A stretch of 64,000 nucleotides of DNA from Sipunculus nudus (lineage: Eukaryota; Annelida; Sipuncula; Golfingiida; Sipunculidae), in NCBI GenBank assembly GCA_026874595.1, contig CM049306.1:82052142-82116141 (forward strand), in the 5' to 3' direction. Below are positions 13,473 to 27,269 of the stretch, piece by piece. The notes beneath the pieces are model-generated. The model saw only the letters and a program-made list of their open reading frames with translations, had not been told where the DNA came from and did not search any database. Position 1 is the first letter of the stretch, and every line of letters begins with the position of its first letter. The position numbers were made by a program, and so were the translations under genes.

Positions 13473-13759
13473 GGATAAATTTAATTATATCTTACATGCT
13501 AAAGCTTAATTGAACTAAGGTATTTGATTATGTTCAGACATTTAAACCATCTTACTCCCGGCAGTTCACAGGTTGCTTATTCAAATTATGTCATCAACTT
13601 TAAAAGAAAGCTTCACAAAGTGCTGTGTTTTTTTCAATGATTTTTTTATGAGCTGTGCAATTCAAATTGCTACCACAATGCATAAAAAGGGCGGACCCTT
13701 GCTCTACACGATCCATGAACTATTTTTCGAACGATGTATACTTGTCGATTCACTCTCAC

Positions 13760-15590
13760 CACTCCACATAACCCATAATATCCCACATAGTATTTCACAT
13801 GCCCCCATGATATCCAACATACTCCATGATATCCAACATACCCCATGATAATCAACATGCTTCATGATATCCCACTTACCCTATGATATCCCACATAACC
13901 CATGATATTCTACATTCCCCATGATACCCAATACAAACGATGATATCCCACATACCCCATGATATTCAACATGCCCTATGATATCCCACATTCTCCAGGA
14001 TTTCCAACATAGCCTTCTTCCATACTTCATGATATCAAACATACTCCATGATATCCTACCTCATGAAATCCCACATATCACCGATGATATCCCACATAAC
14101 CCATGATATTCTACATTCCCCATGATACCCAATACAAACGATGATATCCCACCTACCCCATGATATTCAACATGCCCTATGATATCCCACATTCTCCAGG
14201 ATTTCCAACATAGCCTTCTTCCATACTTCATGATATCAAACATACTCCATGATATCCCACCTCATGATATCCCACATATCACCTGATATTCCACTGCCCA
14301 TGATTTCCCACATGCCTCATAATATCCCATATACCTCATGATATCCAACATACCCCATGATATCCCATATACCCCATGATTTCCCATATACCCCATGATA
14401 ATCAACATACTCCATGATATCCCACATAACCCATGATGTCCCACATGCCTCATAATATCCCACATAACCCATGATATCCCACATACCCCATGATAATCTT
14501 TATGCTCCATGATATCCCACATACCCCATGATAATCAACATACTCCATGATATCCCACATAACCCATGATGTCCCACATGCCTCATAATATCCCACATAA
14601 CCCATGATATCCCACATACCCCATGATAATCTTTATGCTCCATGATATCCCACATACCCCATGATAATCAACATACTCTATGATATCCCACATACCCCAT
14701 GATAATCAACATGCTTCATGATATCCCACATACCCCATGATAATCAACATGCTTCATGATATCCCAAATACCCCATGATAATCAACATGCTTCATGATAT
14801 CCCACATACCCCATGATAATCAACATGCTTCATGATATCCCACATATCCCATAATAATCAACATGTTCATGCTCCATGATATCCCACATACCCCATGATT
14901 ATTAACATGCTCCATGATATCCCACATACCCCATGATAATCAACATGCTTCATGATATACCACATACCCCATGATAATCAACATGCTTCATGATATCCCA
15001 CATACCCCATGATAATCAACATACTCTATGATATCCCACATACCCCATGATAATCAACATGCTTCATGATATCCCACATACCCCATGATAATCAACATGC
15101 TTCATTATATCCCACATACCCCATGATAATCAACTTGCTTCATGATATCCCACATATCCCATAATAATCAACATGTTCATGCTCCATGATATCCCACATA
15201 CCCCATGATTACTAACATGCTCCATGATATCCCACATACCCCATGATAATCAACATGCTTCATGATATCCCACATACCCCATGATAATCTTTATCCTCCA
15301 TTATATCCCACATACCCCATGATAATCAACATGCTCCATGATATCCCACATACCCCGTGATATTCAACATGCTCCATGATATCCCACATATCCCGTGATA
15401 TTCAACATGCTCCATGATATCCCACATATCCCATGATAATCAACATGCTCCGTGATATCTCACATACCCCATGATAATCAACATGCTCCATGATATCCCA
15501 CATATCCCATGATAATCAACATGCTTCATGATATCCCACATACCCCATGATAATCAACATGCTCAATGCATGATATCCCACATGCCTCGT
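13760..15590. repeat. 19-bp minisatellite with 38-bp and longer higher-order units
   Basis: Two monomers, ATGATATCCCACATACCCC and ATGATAATCAACATGCTTC, alternate to make 38-bp dimers over 1.8 kb. Longer blocks are duplicated on top: 13885-14085 repeats at 14086-14286 (201 bp), and the block from 14398 repeats at 14531 (133 bp, seven monomers). The open frames here are by-products of the repeat. Confidence 0.95.
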
Positions 15591-15599
15591 ATTACATCG

Positions 15600-17100
15600 T
15601 ATTACGTTCGGGTCGAGCTTGCCGCTGCAAGGCGTTATTTGGGACTCTTTTGGCACAAATCGGAATATCATATCATTTATTTAAACTTTTATCATGAATT
15701 ATTTTGGTGTTTTCTTAACCGTATACATGTATAAACGTAGCAGGCAGTGACAGCTGATATCAATTCAAACGGCTTAAAATAAAGTGTCTCTTTCCAATAC
15801 TATTTAAAAGTGAAAATAGTGAAATAATATTCATTTATTTATTTCGAACATATTAAATAAGGAAAGCCCAAACTGTTTTGCATAATGATTTTTATCCAAT
15901 GGCGCATACCTCACAGAGGACGATAGAGTATTATCCTAAAGACATCGGAGTTCTAATAGCTTCAAGGATAGTCCCGTTGAACTTGCGAACTTTCGTAGGA
16001 AGTTCTGAATCGGTCGGGGAAACTCGGCGGAACTCGCGATTAATCGTACAAATTTCGGCCAAGCTCGTATATGACTTGTATATAAGTAGGTGTCACAACG
16101 GCGTGACTCGCACAACGCTTATACTGCGCTCGTATACAAGCTCCCGGTGACCTCGTATTTTTCTCCTAAGGCCGTGTCACTCTGGACGATTTAAGGGTAC
16201 GTGTTACCACGAGTGCTGGCATGTAATAACTCGTCGAAATTTGAGTTTGAGTTTGTTTTTGATGACGGAGACATCAGTATAACTCCTGCTCGAGTTCTGT
16301 TCTAGTTCTGTTCCACAGTGATAGGACACTTGTACGATACTTATCTATTTAGTACGAGTTTAATGAACATCTTTGAACGGTCTTTGACTTTTCTACGACA
16401 ACGTCCGAATAAAGGCGTATCTAGATGAATAACGGCAACAAATGCACGAGTTTATGACGAGTTATGACGATTCAAATATGAGTACTGTACATGTGGGGCA
16501 AACATAGGGTGGTTTGGGCATGAATTGTGATGGTTCCGCACTTTTTTACCAGTCTCAAGATTCCCTTGAAGGTGAAAACATTATAGTGATGGCTCATCTT
16601 CCTGTCCAGAGGCTTAGAAATGTTGGAATCTTCTGGAGAAGGGAATATCAAAATCCATCTTTATAGTGTCGCCACGACTCACTCAAACTCGTAAGAATGT
16701 AGAGGACATGTCGAACAGAACACGTACAAACTGGTACGGATATGGAGCAGAGATCGTGTTCATGTCTGCCAATTTCGCGACTAAACTCGTAGGTATCCGG
16801 CGATTTTTTTATAATGGCGAGAATCGCCGACCAACGACGACATGCCTACCACATGTGTACGGGTTTGGGCGACACGCCTTCAACATGTGTTCAACATATG
16901 TACGAGGCAAAAACTCGCATGCACGAGCATTTAAACCCGTTACAAATACTCACCCTACATGGCGAATACCGGTGACATGAAGAGACATCAGTTCGACATG
17001 CAATGACATGGGTTCGAGTTTTGTAACTCGGTGGTCAGTAAGCTCGGGAAAATCGTAATAATCGGGAAAATGTTAGGGCTGGTTAAGTAATATTCGTCTA
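15600..17100. other. Dispersed-repeat-like stretch rich in CTCGTA/TACGAG words
   Basis: This 1.5 kb has higher CpG and GC than its surroundings and many CTCGTA, ACGAGTT and GACGAGTT words. It looks like a repeat family with subterminal motifs rather than a gene. Ends were not resolved, and short open frames here are not supported. Confidence 0.3.
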
Positions 17101-18362
17101 AAAACTGCACACACGACCCCTGCACCATACCAGAAACCCAATGACGGTTCATGGTCGCCGATCTGTAATCTTCAGCGTTCCATCTGAAGAACTTCCTGCT
17201 TTAATCGGAACAAAAAAAATCACTTCCCGAACGTGTGTTTGATTACTACTTATTGAATATATGTATATGTAAAATTCTCCAAAAAGGGAGGATAACACCT
17301 ATATACAGAACTGGTCTAGAGGGTAGTATTTCTGTTTAGTATTCTATTATAAACTCACGCCAAGTATCTTTTTATAGTATATTTAAGCTATCTGAGATGT
17401 TATCTGACCTTGTTATCATATTGCACCCAGTTGAACATCGTGACATACAAACAGGACTTATGATTATTATGGTCTGGTTCCACTGCAGTCCTGTCTCTTT
17501 CTCACGCTCAATGCTTCCCTCCCTATCCTCCCGATCAATAAATACACTTAAAAGTGGTGATTTACTGCAAGGGTCATAAAACTGTTCATTCAGTTGACTA
17601 GTCAATATTTTTGTCCTATCGCTCAATCAAATGTGAAACGAATACCAGATATCACTGTATCCCTTGCTATTTCCAGTATATCTTACTGTTTGTCTGTCCC
17701 CTCTCTATATGCCCAGGCAAATTTTGCAGCAATCGCTTCGAAACATATGGAGTTGGTATATCTCTATTATCCCTCGGAGAAAGTCGGTTATGGACATACA
17801 TGTTTTTGTAAATAGTTTAGATCAAGGTCATTGAAAAACCTTAAAATCGTTTTTTCTTCATATTTTTTACGTCAAAAGTTATCAGCTATATAGAGGACGG
17901 CTTTTTTAACTTTTAACTTCCAAAACAAGTTGTATCATAGTCATAATTTGTATATAGGCAATATGCTTTAGACATTTGACATATCCAGTGTAAATAAGCT
18001 TATCGATTTCATCCTTTCAATCCTGCTTGTTACCCGATTGCAATATATGTCACGGACTGATATAGCGACGTCCTGAGCCGATTTAACGCGAGTGGCCGGA
18101 CCTGTCGTGATGCGGTCTAGGGAAATTGTATCGTTTCCCATATATCCAACCAGTTTTTTTTCACCTTCCCTCCTTTTGTTTCTCAATCTTTCTGTCTCTG
18201 TCTGACTGTTTGTCTGTCTGCCCCCCCCCCTCTCTCTCTCTCTCTCTCATATCTCTATCAGGGGCGTAGCCGGGGGGGGGGGGGGGGGGGCGCAGGGGGC
18301 CATGCCCCCCCCCCGTCGCATCCAGTACTCCCCGCCCTTTCGGAATTTCACTTAATCTAATA

Positions 18363-18422
<60 letters not shown>

Positions 18423-18423
<1 letters not shown>

Positions 18424-18836
18424 TGTGGGTGCCTTTTTAATCGCGAGGGTTTTAATTTCACGATATTCGCGAATATTAAACATTTGCGAATATTAAACCA
18501 ACGGGAATAAAAAGACTGATCAACCAAGATGAACAAGAGGGGAAGGGAAGAGTTATCCCACATATAGAAACAATATAATCAGAAAACAAATCAGTATTGA
18601 AACACGCGGTAATCACATGAAATATATAAACTGTTAAGTGAATGACTGAACCTGAAATGAGTGAGCTATTGTAGGATTTGTTCTAAACTAAAATAAATAC
18701 AAATTCAATGTATATGTATACTGCTGTGCTTAGATGGTATATGTTCTGTTTCAATCGCGAAAATGAAACCCTCGCGAAACGCTCAAAATTAAGAAATCGC
18801 GAAATTTCAGCCTCGCGAATATAAAGCCAACCACAG
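18423..18836. mobile_element. MITE with CTGTGG termini and TA duplication
   Basis: The ends CTGTGGGTGCCTTT and AAAGCCAACCACAG are inverted and flanked by TA. The body has repeated CGCGAA/TTCGCG words. The left side abuts a (TA)n tract (18366-18422). A decayed relative is at 44087-44428. Confidence 0.6.
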
Positions 18837-19065
18837 TATACATTAGGTTGCCTTTGCTATAAGTGGCGTGTCCAGCGGGGGCGCCTTCGGCGCGCGGCCA
18901 CCCGTTGAGCTGCAATATCTCTCATTTTATCCAATTTTCAAATTTTCGTAATTTATTTTCGTTTTTCATATTTCTTTTTTATTAAATAGCTATTAGATTT
19001 GATTAAAGTTATCTGCAGTTTATTTCTTTCACATTTATTAGTTGAGTATAAGGATATTTATGAAC

Positions 19066-19150
19066 AGCTGCAGAACACCTGCAGTGCACCAGGCCCTGGA
19101 TGGGGTCGACCTTGAACAATCTCACGGTTCCTCTGGTGATACCGGTACTG
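19066..19150 (-). mobile_element. SINE fragment
   Basis: It resembles the reverse complement of the middle of the SINE at 55531: CTGCAG, GGGGTCGACC and the TCTCACGGT region. Confidence 0.35.
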
Positions 19151-19999
19151 ATCTGTGGTCTTAGCAGTCTTGTGTGCTATTGAGAACACGGAACCAAGTA
19201 AAATGAAAAGTTTAACATAAGACTTCAACCTATCAGTTATTTCACTCCGAGCATTACATTTAAAAGATAACATTTTGCAAGTAAGAAACGTAAATGCGCT
19301 TTTGCGCAACTGACTTGTTTGAAAACGATTTAGAAGAAATATAAATATTAAATATTGAACCTCTCTACAGTTTGACTACAAAACGCAAGGACATAAAAGA
19401 ACAGGTTTTCTAGCATTATATGTTAAAAATTGCCTCAAAATGTCCTCTTTTCATTGCATAATCAAAAAAATTTTCCAATATGGGAGGGGGACACCCCCTC
19501 CCATACCCTCAACAGGTACCTGTTACTATTCTTAATGGTTCATATTTGAAAATAAACATAAATATATTTTCATACACTAAAATATATAACGTATATAAAT
19601 AATATTAATAATAATAAAAAATATATATACATACATATACACGTATGTATATAAAAGTTTTCATAGTAAGCGCCCCTACCCCCCCCCCCCCCACCGTTTT
19701 TCGAATTTCAGGATTCGCCGGCCCCTCCCCTCCTTCAATCCTGGCTACGCCCCTGTCTATATCATATACATCTCAAACAAACCAATCAAACACTGCGGTT
19801 ACATTTTCTGACTGTCGATCTTTACATTTCTGAATCAATGTAATCAGATTATATATAATAATGATATATGATATATAACCATATATAACAGTGTACTAAT
19901 TACGTAAAATCCATAAACATATGATTAAATTTTACATAACCCTTCAAACTGGACAAAACTCCCCTCCAATGGGACAATAAAAAATCCCATTCGACTCTC

Positions 20000-22350
20000 C
20001 AAAATTTTGACTTCAGCGTCCCGGATTCCAATTTTTCACCCTATTGGAAGCTCTGATACTGGCAAAGCCATATATATGGAAAAAAGTACTGAACCGTTGG
20101 CAAAAATTGTTTTGTTAAGTTAATCATCAATTTTATCGAAATGTCATGTAACATACATTAACAATTTTCTAAAGGGCTGTGTGAAAAATTAGAATCAATC
20201 TTCATCGTATCTAATTCATGTTAAAGGTAGCCATCGTGATAACTCAAAGGACATACCATGACCTACAAAAGCACCGAGAAACTTAGAAGTAAATGAAAAG
20301 GTTTTGAAATGAAAGCTTATTTACAAAATAATGCAATAAAAAGTTATTTTTTTATTATTTCCTAATTTTTTAATATTTCAAAATATTTTTAAAATATTAC
20401 TTTTGTTATTTCACCACTTAGGTTTTGTTCCATGTTTGCTCTGTTTAATCATCCTGCCCTCGTCTGTCCGATTCAAGGGGAGCAGAACAAAGCTTGGAAT
20501 CTAGGAACCCGTGAACAGATGCACCAGTTAATTGACATTATGTATCACGGGTTGGCATAATCTCATAACATTTTCCTGGAATCAGGTCATCTTTAAGACC
20601 AACTTGCTTATCATTCTTAGGATTTCGGATAAACGAAAATATATAAGGTTTTCATTCTCAATTTCGGATAAAAGGATTCGCGATTAACGACGCTTTACCA
20701 TATATATATACGATTACTTTATGATTAATTAAAAAAATACAGCCACAATTACAAACCTTAATATTGTCAAAAGGTAATGCAAGAACTGTATACTGTATAC
20801 CTTTATTCAAATGTATAAAACAAAAGAAAACTTACAGAGTTTACAGATCCAATAGTTAGTCTCATCAAGATATGAAATAGATAAAATAGTCTGAAGAATA
20901 ACTAGAAATGATTTATATAATTTCAAATGCTTGTTGCACTTTATAAACATAAGTCTTGATTTCATGATTTCGCAGGTTGGGTCAAAGACATTTCAACTGC
21001 GGGAGGGGGCGGGTCAGGGCTAGAAGCTGGCATATGCGGGGCAGGGCGGGCTACACGAATAAAATGTGGACCTGCGAGCCAAAATATGGTTGTAGTAACA
21101 GTGATCATCTTTACCAGAATATAATGCCCATGTCTGTTCATGTTCCTTTGATTATTCCATTTTCTGGAGAGAGTTTACTGTATATGAAAGTGTTGAGCTC
21201 ATGAAGTCTTAATTCTCTAATTTTTTAGACAGATTCGTGTTTGCTCCAGTGAGTCCCCACTGGACATGGTGTTGTACAAATATACCTTGACATAATGTTG
21301 TATGTTTACACTGTTCAGTAATGTAAGCTTATACTTGTTGCCAGTCTCATATATTACATAACATGGTCCAGAGTAGAGCACCAGCATGATTACCTGTTAC
21401 CTTATATTAGCCACTATAGGGGCTACATCTGGTTTTGTCACCAGCTGGATATAGCTTTGCATGACCCACTTAGTCTGAGGTGTTATCCTCATGGATCTGC
21501 GAAAGACCAATGGCTTGTTTTAAGCACTGCATGGGCAAACACTGCCCGCAACAAAAAAGCCATGCTCCTTTTGATATCTATCTCTGTGTCCACCTCCTGG
21601 ATAAGAGCTGTTGTTCCATGGAGAACCTGATTTTATCTTAATGGAAGTACCATACCCTTCCCCCTTCACAGCTAATTAGCTTAGCATTACTTAACAGGAT
21701 TAACCTGACCACTGACCAAATCTTTGTAAAATATAAGGTGTGAAATGTTGTCAGTCAATATACTGTCCTCCAGCTAAAGCGGCTAGTGGCTCTTGGCATA
21801 CATACTCAATAGAAATGGATCCCTTTATCCTTGAGTGTTGTTTTATATTTCAGTATAGATACATGTACATGGAAGACATAGGGCCGCTACTGTATATTTT
21901 CCCCATTAAAATGTTAAATCTGACCGTTCAAGGTGTGATAAGGTATGATATGTTGTTTTATGCATTTAAGCCATTGAAACCTATACCTTTACATATATTA
22001 GTTTGTGTGGTCAAGATATCGTACAAAGGTATCTATTTATGATTATGTGGGGACAATAAATTCTTTGCTCATATACTAATGATGTAATTAGCGGGTGCAT
22101 ATTACCTGGCTTACTTTACCTGCTCATTTTGGCAGTAACAATTACACAAGTAAAAATAGCTAGGAGCACTTCACCATGGTCTTTAACAAAGTTATGAAAA
22201 CCATACTAAATATGCTAGAATTTAAATTAAAAATGGTGATTTTAATTTTTTTTCTCTCTTATTAAATCTCAAAATGCTCGCACAAACAATCCACCTAGCT
22301 TCCATTAGATACATCTACTACCTAAGTATGATTTGATGGCTGTCAGGAGT
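20000..22350. other. AT-rich DNA without a recognised gene
   Basis: A G-rich patch occurs at about 21000-21050. Small frames at 20977 and 21740 lack coding support. Confidence 0.45.
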
Positions 22351-22359
22351 CACAACTCT

Positions 22360-22639
22360 TAGGCCAAAAAAAATAAAAGGTATGGTTCTCAGGCACCGCC
22401 CGCGTCAATTTTAACCCCCCGCATCAAAAATTTTTATTTTGATTTTTATCTTTCCAGAAGACAAATAATACAATTTATGTAGTATTTAGCAAAATATTTG
22501 TAATTTTCATGGTTTTTCCTGATTATATGACATTTTTATCGAAACATACAAAAAAAGGTCAAAAATAAAATACCGCCCGCCCGCACTGATTTCTGAAAAA
22601 AAGTGCCTGAGAACCATACCTTATTTTTTTTTTGGCCTT
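22360..22639. mobile_element. MITE with TTAGGCC termini, copy 1
   Basis: Long inverted ends contain GGTATGGTTCTCAGGCAC and GTGCCTGAGAACCATACC, bounded by TTAGGCC and GGCCTTA. Internal CCGCCCGC sequence occurs near both ends. Confidence 0.65.
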
Positions 22640-22889
22640 AGGGATGTTTTTTTTATCAGTGTTAAACATGAAAGATAAGTGTTGTTAGGAAACATTAACT
22701 GTAGCTGTTTAAAATTGGAAAATACAAAAGGAATCAATGTAAGCATATCTAATTATCATGATTACAATAACATTGTGAGAGTAATTGATTACGATTACAA
22801 TTACTTTCCTTTTAAAATAAATGAAATCGATTACGATTACGTAACGATTACTAAAAAATATGTATTCGATTGTAATTGATTACCTCATG

Positions 22890-22896
<7 letters not shown>

Positions 22897-22960
<64 letters not shown>
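22897..22960. repeat. (TA)n microsatellite
   Basis: About 32 uninterrupted TA units. Confidence 0.97.
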
Positions 22961-22961
<1 letters not shown>

Positions 22962-23319
22962 GTTCACTTCATACACATACACCAGCCTGTCGCACCAATT
23001 TCCGGAGGTCACACAGTCTTCACAGCATGAGCCCCACATTGCGCCAAATGAATGACTGATGTCGCTGAGGAACGTCCGAGTTGCACCCCTACGTACACAT
23101 TATATCATAAACATTACATCACCCATGTCTGCGACATATTACGGCAAACTTTCTTCAGCACTCTGTTTATATTTTCATTTTCGTTATGGTCAGCGGAAGT
23201 CTCGAGTTTTGAGTTTCCTTTACAATTACCGCACGGCATTTAAATGCAGGTTATCTTATGTTTACGTCAAAGTGGCATTTTAGCACATTATCTTCAAAAT
23301 ACCTGCAAGCTGATAACTC

Positions 23320-23520
23320 CGCCAATTGCCAACAGGCCCGATTGCTCAGACTGCAATTGCATGCACCATTTTACGCTCTCAGTTTCGCTTCCATGGAGAC
23401 GGCACGTGCGTGACGTGATACTGACATTCCGGTCAGCATAATTTCACCCTGTGGCCGTCTGCTCATATCTGCATGCAGACGTCGCATATTGTAGGATTCT
23501 GGGAAAGCTGGCCGACATCT
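23320..23520. promoter_or_regulatory. CpG-richer candidate regulatory patch
   Basis: Within 200 bp there are an X-box-like GCTTCCATGGAGAC, an E-box CACGTG, a CRE-like TGACGTGA and a STAT-like TTCTGGGAA. No adjacent exon was identified. Confidence 0.2.
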
Positions 23521-24722
23521 GTGTAACCGATTTCTCTGTGTACTCGTTGTAAGGTCATGATATCATTACAAGCTCTTGAATTTACCACAAAACATCTGTT
23601 TTAAATTGACCAACACCACCAGTATAATGCATTCATGTAATATGTTTATACAGCAGGGTGCTGGGCTTTAAACAAGTGCTATTGATGAACACAAATGAAT
23701 CCAAGGACCTGTGACTACAGTTACCATGTATTTCCTTTACTGTACTATTGATGTTTATATTGCACATGTATAGAAGTATATAAAGCAGGGTTCATTATAA
23801 CATAATTATTGATTATATAACTATACACTCAAATTTAATAAAATATTATATATATATTTAAATATATATATATATATGGGGACGCCTGAGGCAAATTAGA
23901 TAAATACAAAACTACATATGCATGTATCAAGTGAAAAGACAATAGGACGAGATTCAATCCATTCTAACTTATGATCACTGTATATATCTGTGTTAGGTTT
24001 AATATTCCAGTGTCTGGGTGCTTTGAAACTAGAAAGTACTCAGAGACCACAGTTACTCCGCCAACATTCTGGATCAATTGATCCGGAATATTACCAGGAT
24101 CCTTTAAAAAATTCATGCCGAGAGAAATGTGTGTAATGGTTCAAGAACTAAAAGGTTGCATCATTGCATCACTGGTTGGCTTTGCCGGGCAGAACAAAGG
24201 CGACACTAATTAACTTACACGTCCACAGTGCAGTCAGATGTTGAAAACTTTGTGCCCTTTCGGGTAGTTACACTTGTATTTTCCACAAATACCAGTGAAT
24301 CTACCTTTACCTCACAGAGCTAAAGAATCTCTCAGACTAAAACATATACTGGTGAATAGATTTCACAATTTTTTTCCACAAACATTAATTTTAAAAAAAT
24401 CGTGTGAAGACCAGCCAACCAATCATACAACTCAAATTTCTGGCTCAGGTATAATCACAAAATAATTGTCGGTCTCAAAATCCACTGCCAGTCATATATT
24501 GAATCACTGCTCACTTTACACTGCATGCAGTATTAACTATGAATAGAACCAGGTCATGCGAACAGGCAGCTGTTCAGATAACAGTGTGTATACGAGCTTA
24601 CTTTCTGATATATCAATATAACATATACATAATATTACCCTTGTACACACGAATGACGACATGAAGTAAGGGTGGGGAATTTACGTCTAGAAATGCTGTG
24701 AAATGTATCATGATGAATCCCC

Positions 24723-24724
<2 letters not shown>

Positions 24725-24765
<41 letters not shown>

Positions 24766-24793
24766 CCCCATATATATATATGTATATATATAG

Positions 24794-24822
<29 letters not shown>
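24725..24822. repeat. Interrupted (AT)n microsatellite
   Basis: Alternating AT tracts interrupted by CCCCATAT and GTATAT words. Confidence 0.95.
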
Positions 24823-24829
<7 letters not shown>

Positions 24830-25311
24830 AATATAACGTCTGTATGACACATTCCAAACACAAGTATATTACAATTAAGTATAACGTTTTAGAAAATAAG
24901 GTATTATGTTTCCAGTATAATCTTAAACAAGTTTAGATGTAATACTTCATAGTAAACTCATAAATGAAACCAAGGTCTATAATTCTATTATTTGCAATTT
25001 ATAAATATTATTTTCTGAATAGGGGGGGGGGGTTTATTACATCGACCCCCTTTCCCCTTGCCAAAAAGGGGATATATACCCCCAGTCCCTATATTGACGC
25101 TCCTGATGGTTTGTGCTGTTTTCTGCAATCATTACATTAATATCGCTTAATGGGTGATTAACATTAACCATAGACCTATATTTAATCGCGTTTGGTTGCA
25201 AGATTAGCATTGTGTGATTTTGTTTTGCCATATCCGTCTGTCTGATTTTCGATCTATGTGTGCCGATTATCATATTTTTATTCCGAGCAATATAGTTCCA
25301 AATCAGAAGGC

Positions 25312-25340
25312 GGGGGGGGGGGGGGGGGGGGGGGGGGGGG
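25312..25340 (+). repeat. Poly-G tract of 29 bases
   Basis: Twenty-nine consecutive G residues, preceded by AAGGC and followed by AGGTCCGCCGCAACC. Confidence 0.95.
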
Positions 25341-26409
25341 AGGTCCGCCGCAACCTTTTTATAAGGGTTTCAGAACAAGATTCGCGGCCTGGTCTCCCCC
25401 TTCCCGGACCGGGTGACCTTTATTAAGGATTAGTCATTAGTCTTTCTGGGTTTGACCAAACCTTTTCCTAAAGCCTGCACCTGCCCCTGCCAATAATTAT
25501 TTGATATCATTAAAATATGGTACACTGCTTTTACCTATGAGATGGATAGGATTGTTTTCGGTGGCGCCAGTTATGCTGACCTACTTTCTTCTAGCCAAAG
25601 TGACTTTTCCCTATAAAATAAGGAAAATATAAACCTTCAGTTTTAGCAGCGTGGTTAACCATTCTAAGAGAGTGTGTTTGAATTTAAACATATTTTGAAT
25701 TGATAAAAATGGTCTCTTCACAGTGTAGAGTATAGTAAGTTTTTTTCTCCATTGAGAATTAATCGGAAAACGGTATGATATATTGTGAACAGAACAAACT
25801 GCACGTAAGAGGGTAATATATCGTACAAATATCTTAAATATCTAGAGCTATATCGAATTTGTTTGGCATGAAATAATATATATATATATATATATAACCG
25901 GGGGAGGAAGATGATTAAGTAGATTACGAAGTAAAAGATAAAACTTTCTACTGGTAACAGCCCTAAAAGGGAGAGACCGGATGTGGACCAGAAATGATAA
26001 ACATAAACACACAGAAAAATGGGGGCGGGATTTTAGGATCAATCTAAAGCAAACAAAGGCAGTTCTCGAGGGAAAGAGCACAACTGATTAAATTACTATA
26101 TCATAAGTGACAAACTTGTCACTTCCTCAATCTCCTACAATACTCTCACACTGATTCTTAATGAACAAGAACATACGCTACTCAGAATCTTCCTGATGCA
26201 GTGATTACAGAACAGGATACATAATCTTGATGTGTTTATCCACAGAAGAGTTGAGATAAACTTTTATTATGTGATTGCGGTAGGTTACAGGAGGTAAATG
26301 GCGTGTCATCTGTGACCTTAATATCCAATATATATATATATGCAATATACAGGGCACTTACCATAATTAAAAAAAAGTGTAATAGGAAGAAATAAAAAAA
26401 AAAAACAGG

Positions 26410-26480
26410 AGTCAGAGTTGTCTTAACTCGGCACCTGACCGGAATTAAGAAGATCGTGGGTTCGATTCCCACCTTCAGTG
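26410..26480 (+). mobile_element. tRNA-like relic with intact T-arm
   Basis: GTGGG-TTCGATT-CCCAC (26456-26472) forms a perfect 5-bp T-stem with a 7-base loop and B-box. The upstream A-box and acceptor stem do not fold convincingly, so this is a SINE head or tRNA pseudogene. Confidence 0.4.
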
Positions 26481-26542
26481 AACCGACTTTTCTGTGTATA
26501 CCATTTCCATCTATATACAGTGAACCAGTATGGCTATTCATA

Positions 26543-26546
<4 letters not shown>

Positions 26547-26587
<41 letters not shown>

Positions 26588-26592
26588 ATATA

Positions 26593-26668
<76 letters not shown>
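26547..26668. repeat. Compound (TC)n(TA)n microsatellite
   Basis: (TC)n at about 26547-26582, then (TA)n to 26668, ending at the left terminus of a MITE. Confidence 0.95.
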
Positions 26669-26671
<3 letters not shown>

Positions 26672-26858
26672 TGAAACCTCGTTGTGTCGAACTCGCTTAA
26701 GTAGAATACCCCGCTTATGTCGAAGTTACAGACTCGATATTCTTGACAACTCTAGTTAAAATTTTACCAAATAAAACCCGTATGTGTCGAACCTCGGATG
26801 TGTCAAAGTAGTTTTCTCAGTGTTCTTTCGACTTCGACACAACGAGGTTTTATTTTAC
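26669..26858. mobile_element. Tigger/pogo-like MITE inside (TA)n
   Basis: The inverted ends share CCTCGTTGTGTCGAA: the left begins CAGTGAAACCTCG, the right ends CGAGGTTTTATTTTAC. Both sides abut or lie near (TA)n arrays, in line with TA target use by the Tc1/mariner superfamily. Confidence 0.65.
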
Positions 26859-26860
26859 AC

Positions 26861-26861
<1 letters not shown>

Positions 26862-26911
<50 letters not shown>
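26862..26911. repeat. (TA)n microsatellite
   Basis: Tract on the right side of the 26669-26858 MITE. Confidence 0.95.
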
Positions 26912-26913
<2 letters not shown>

Positions 26914-27269
26914 TCACCCCCTCCCCCCAGTCTGGTAGATAAATCGACGCCACTGAGAGGAATATGTTTTTAATATGGTGCTCTTATATATCTTTTTATA
27001 CTTGCTATACAATGTATGTAACTAGATTAAGTCTCATAGGGAAATAAAATGATAAAGATAAAGGAAGAGTGTTTATAGTCTGATACCAATGACAATGTCA
27101 GAAATCACATTCTTGATCTTTTGGGGCTTTTTAATTCATGTAGCTTCCCTCGGAGCATACAACCCAAGCAGACACAAAAGATGCCACTGGTTTACTCTTT
27201 CTATATTTAGCCTGTCGCCCTTGACGAGTACCCGTCTACTACTGGGTGGAGAGGGCTTCCCCTTGGGGA

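Larger units (their letters stand above)
18259..19755. mobile_element. hAT-like element, about 1.5 kb, with nested insertions
   Basis: It has perfect 13-bp inverted ends CAGGGGCGTAGCC and GGCTACGCCCCTG. Flanks TCTCTAT and TCTATAT could be an aged target duplication. Inside are long G and C tracts near both ends, a TA-flanked MITE (18423-18836) and a SINE fragment (about 19066-19150). No transposase frame is visible, so it is non-autonomous. Confidence 0.6.

Noticed and set aside
13573-15734. Several open frames on both strands
   Set aside because: They lie in the 19-bp minisatellite; the repetitive peptides follow from the DNA repeat.
26456-26472. Possible functional tRNA gene
   Set aside because: The T-arm is perfect but acceptor, D and anticodon stems do not fold, so it is treated as a relic.
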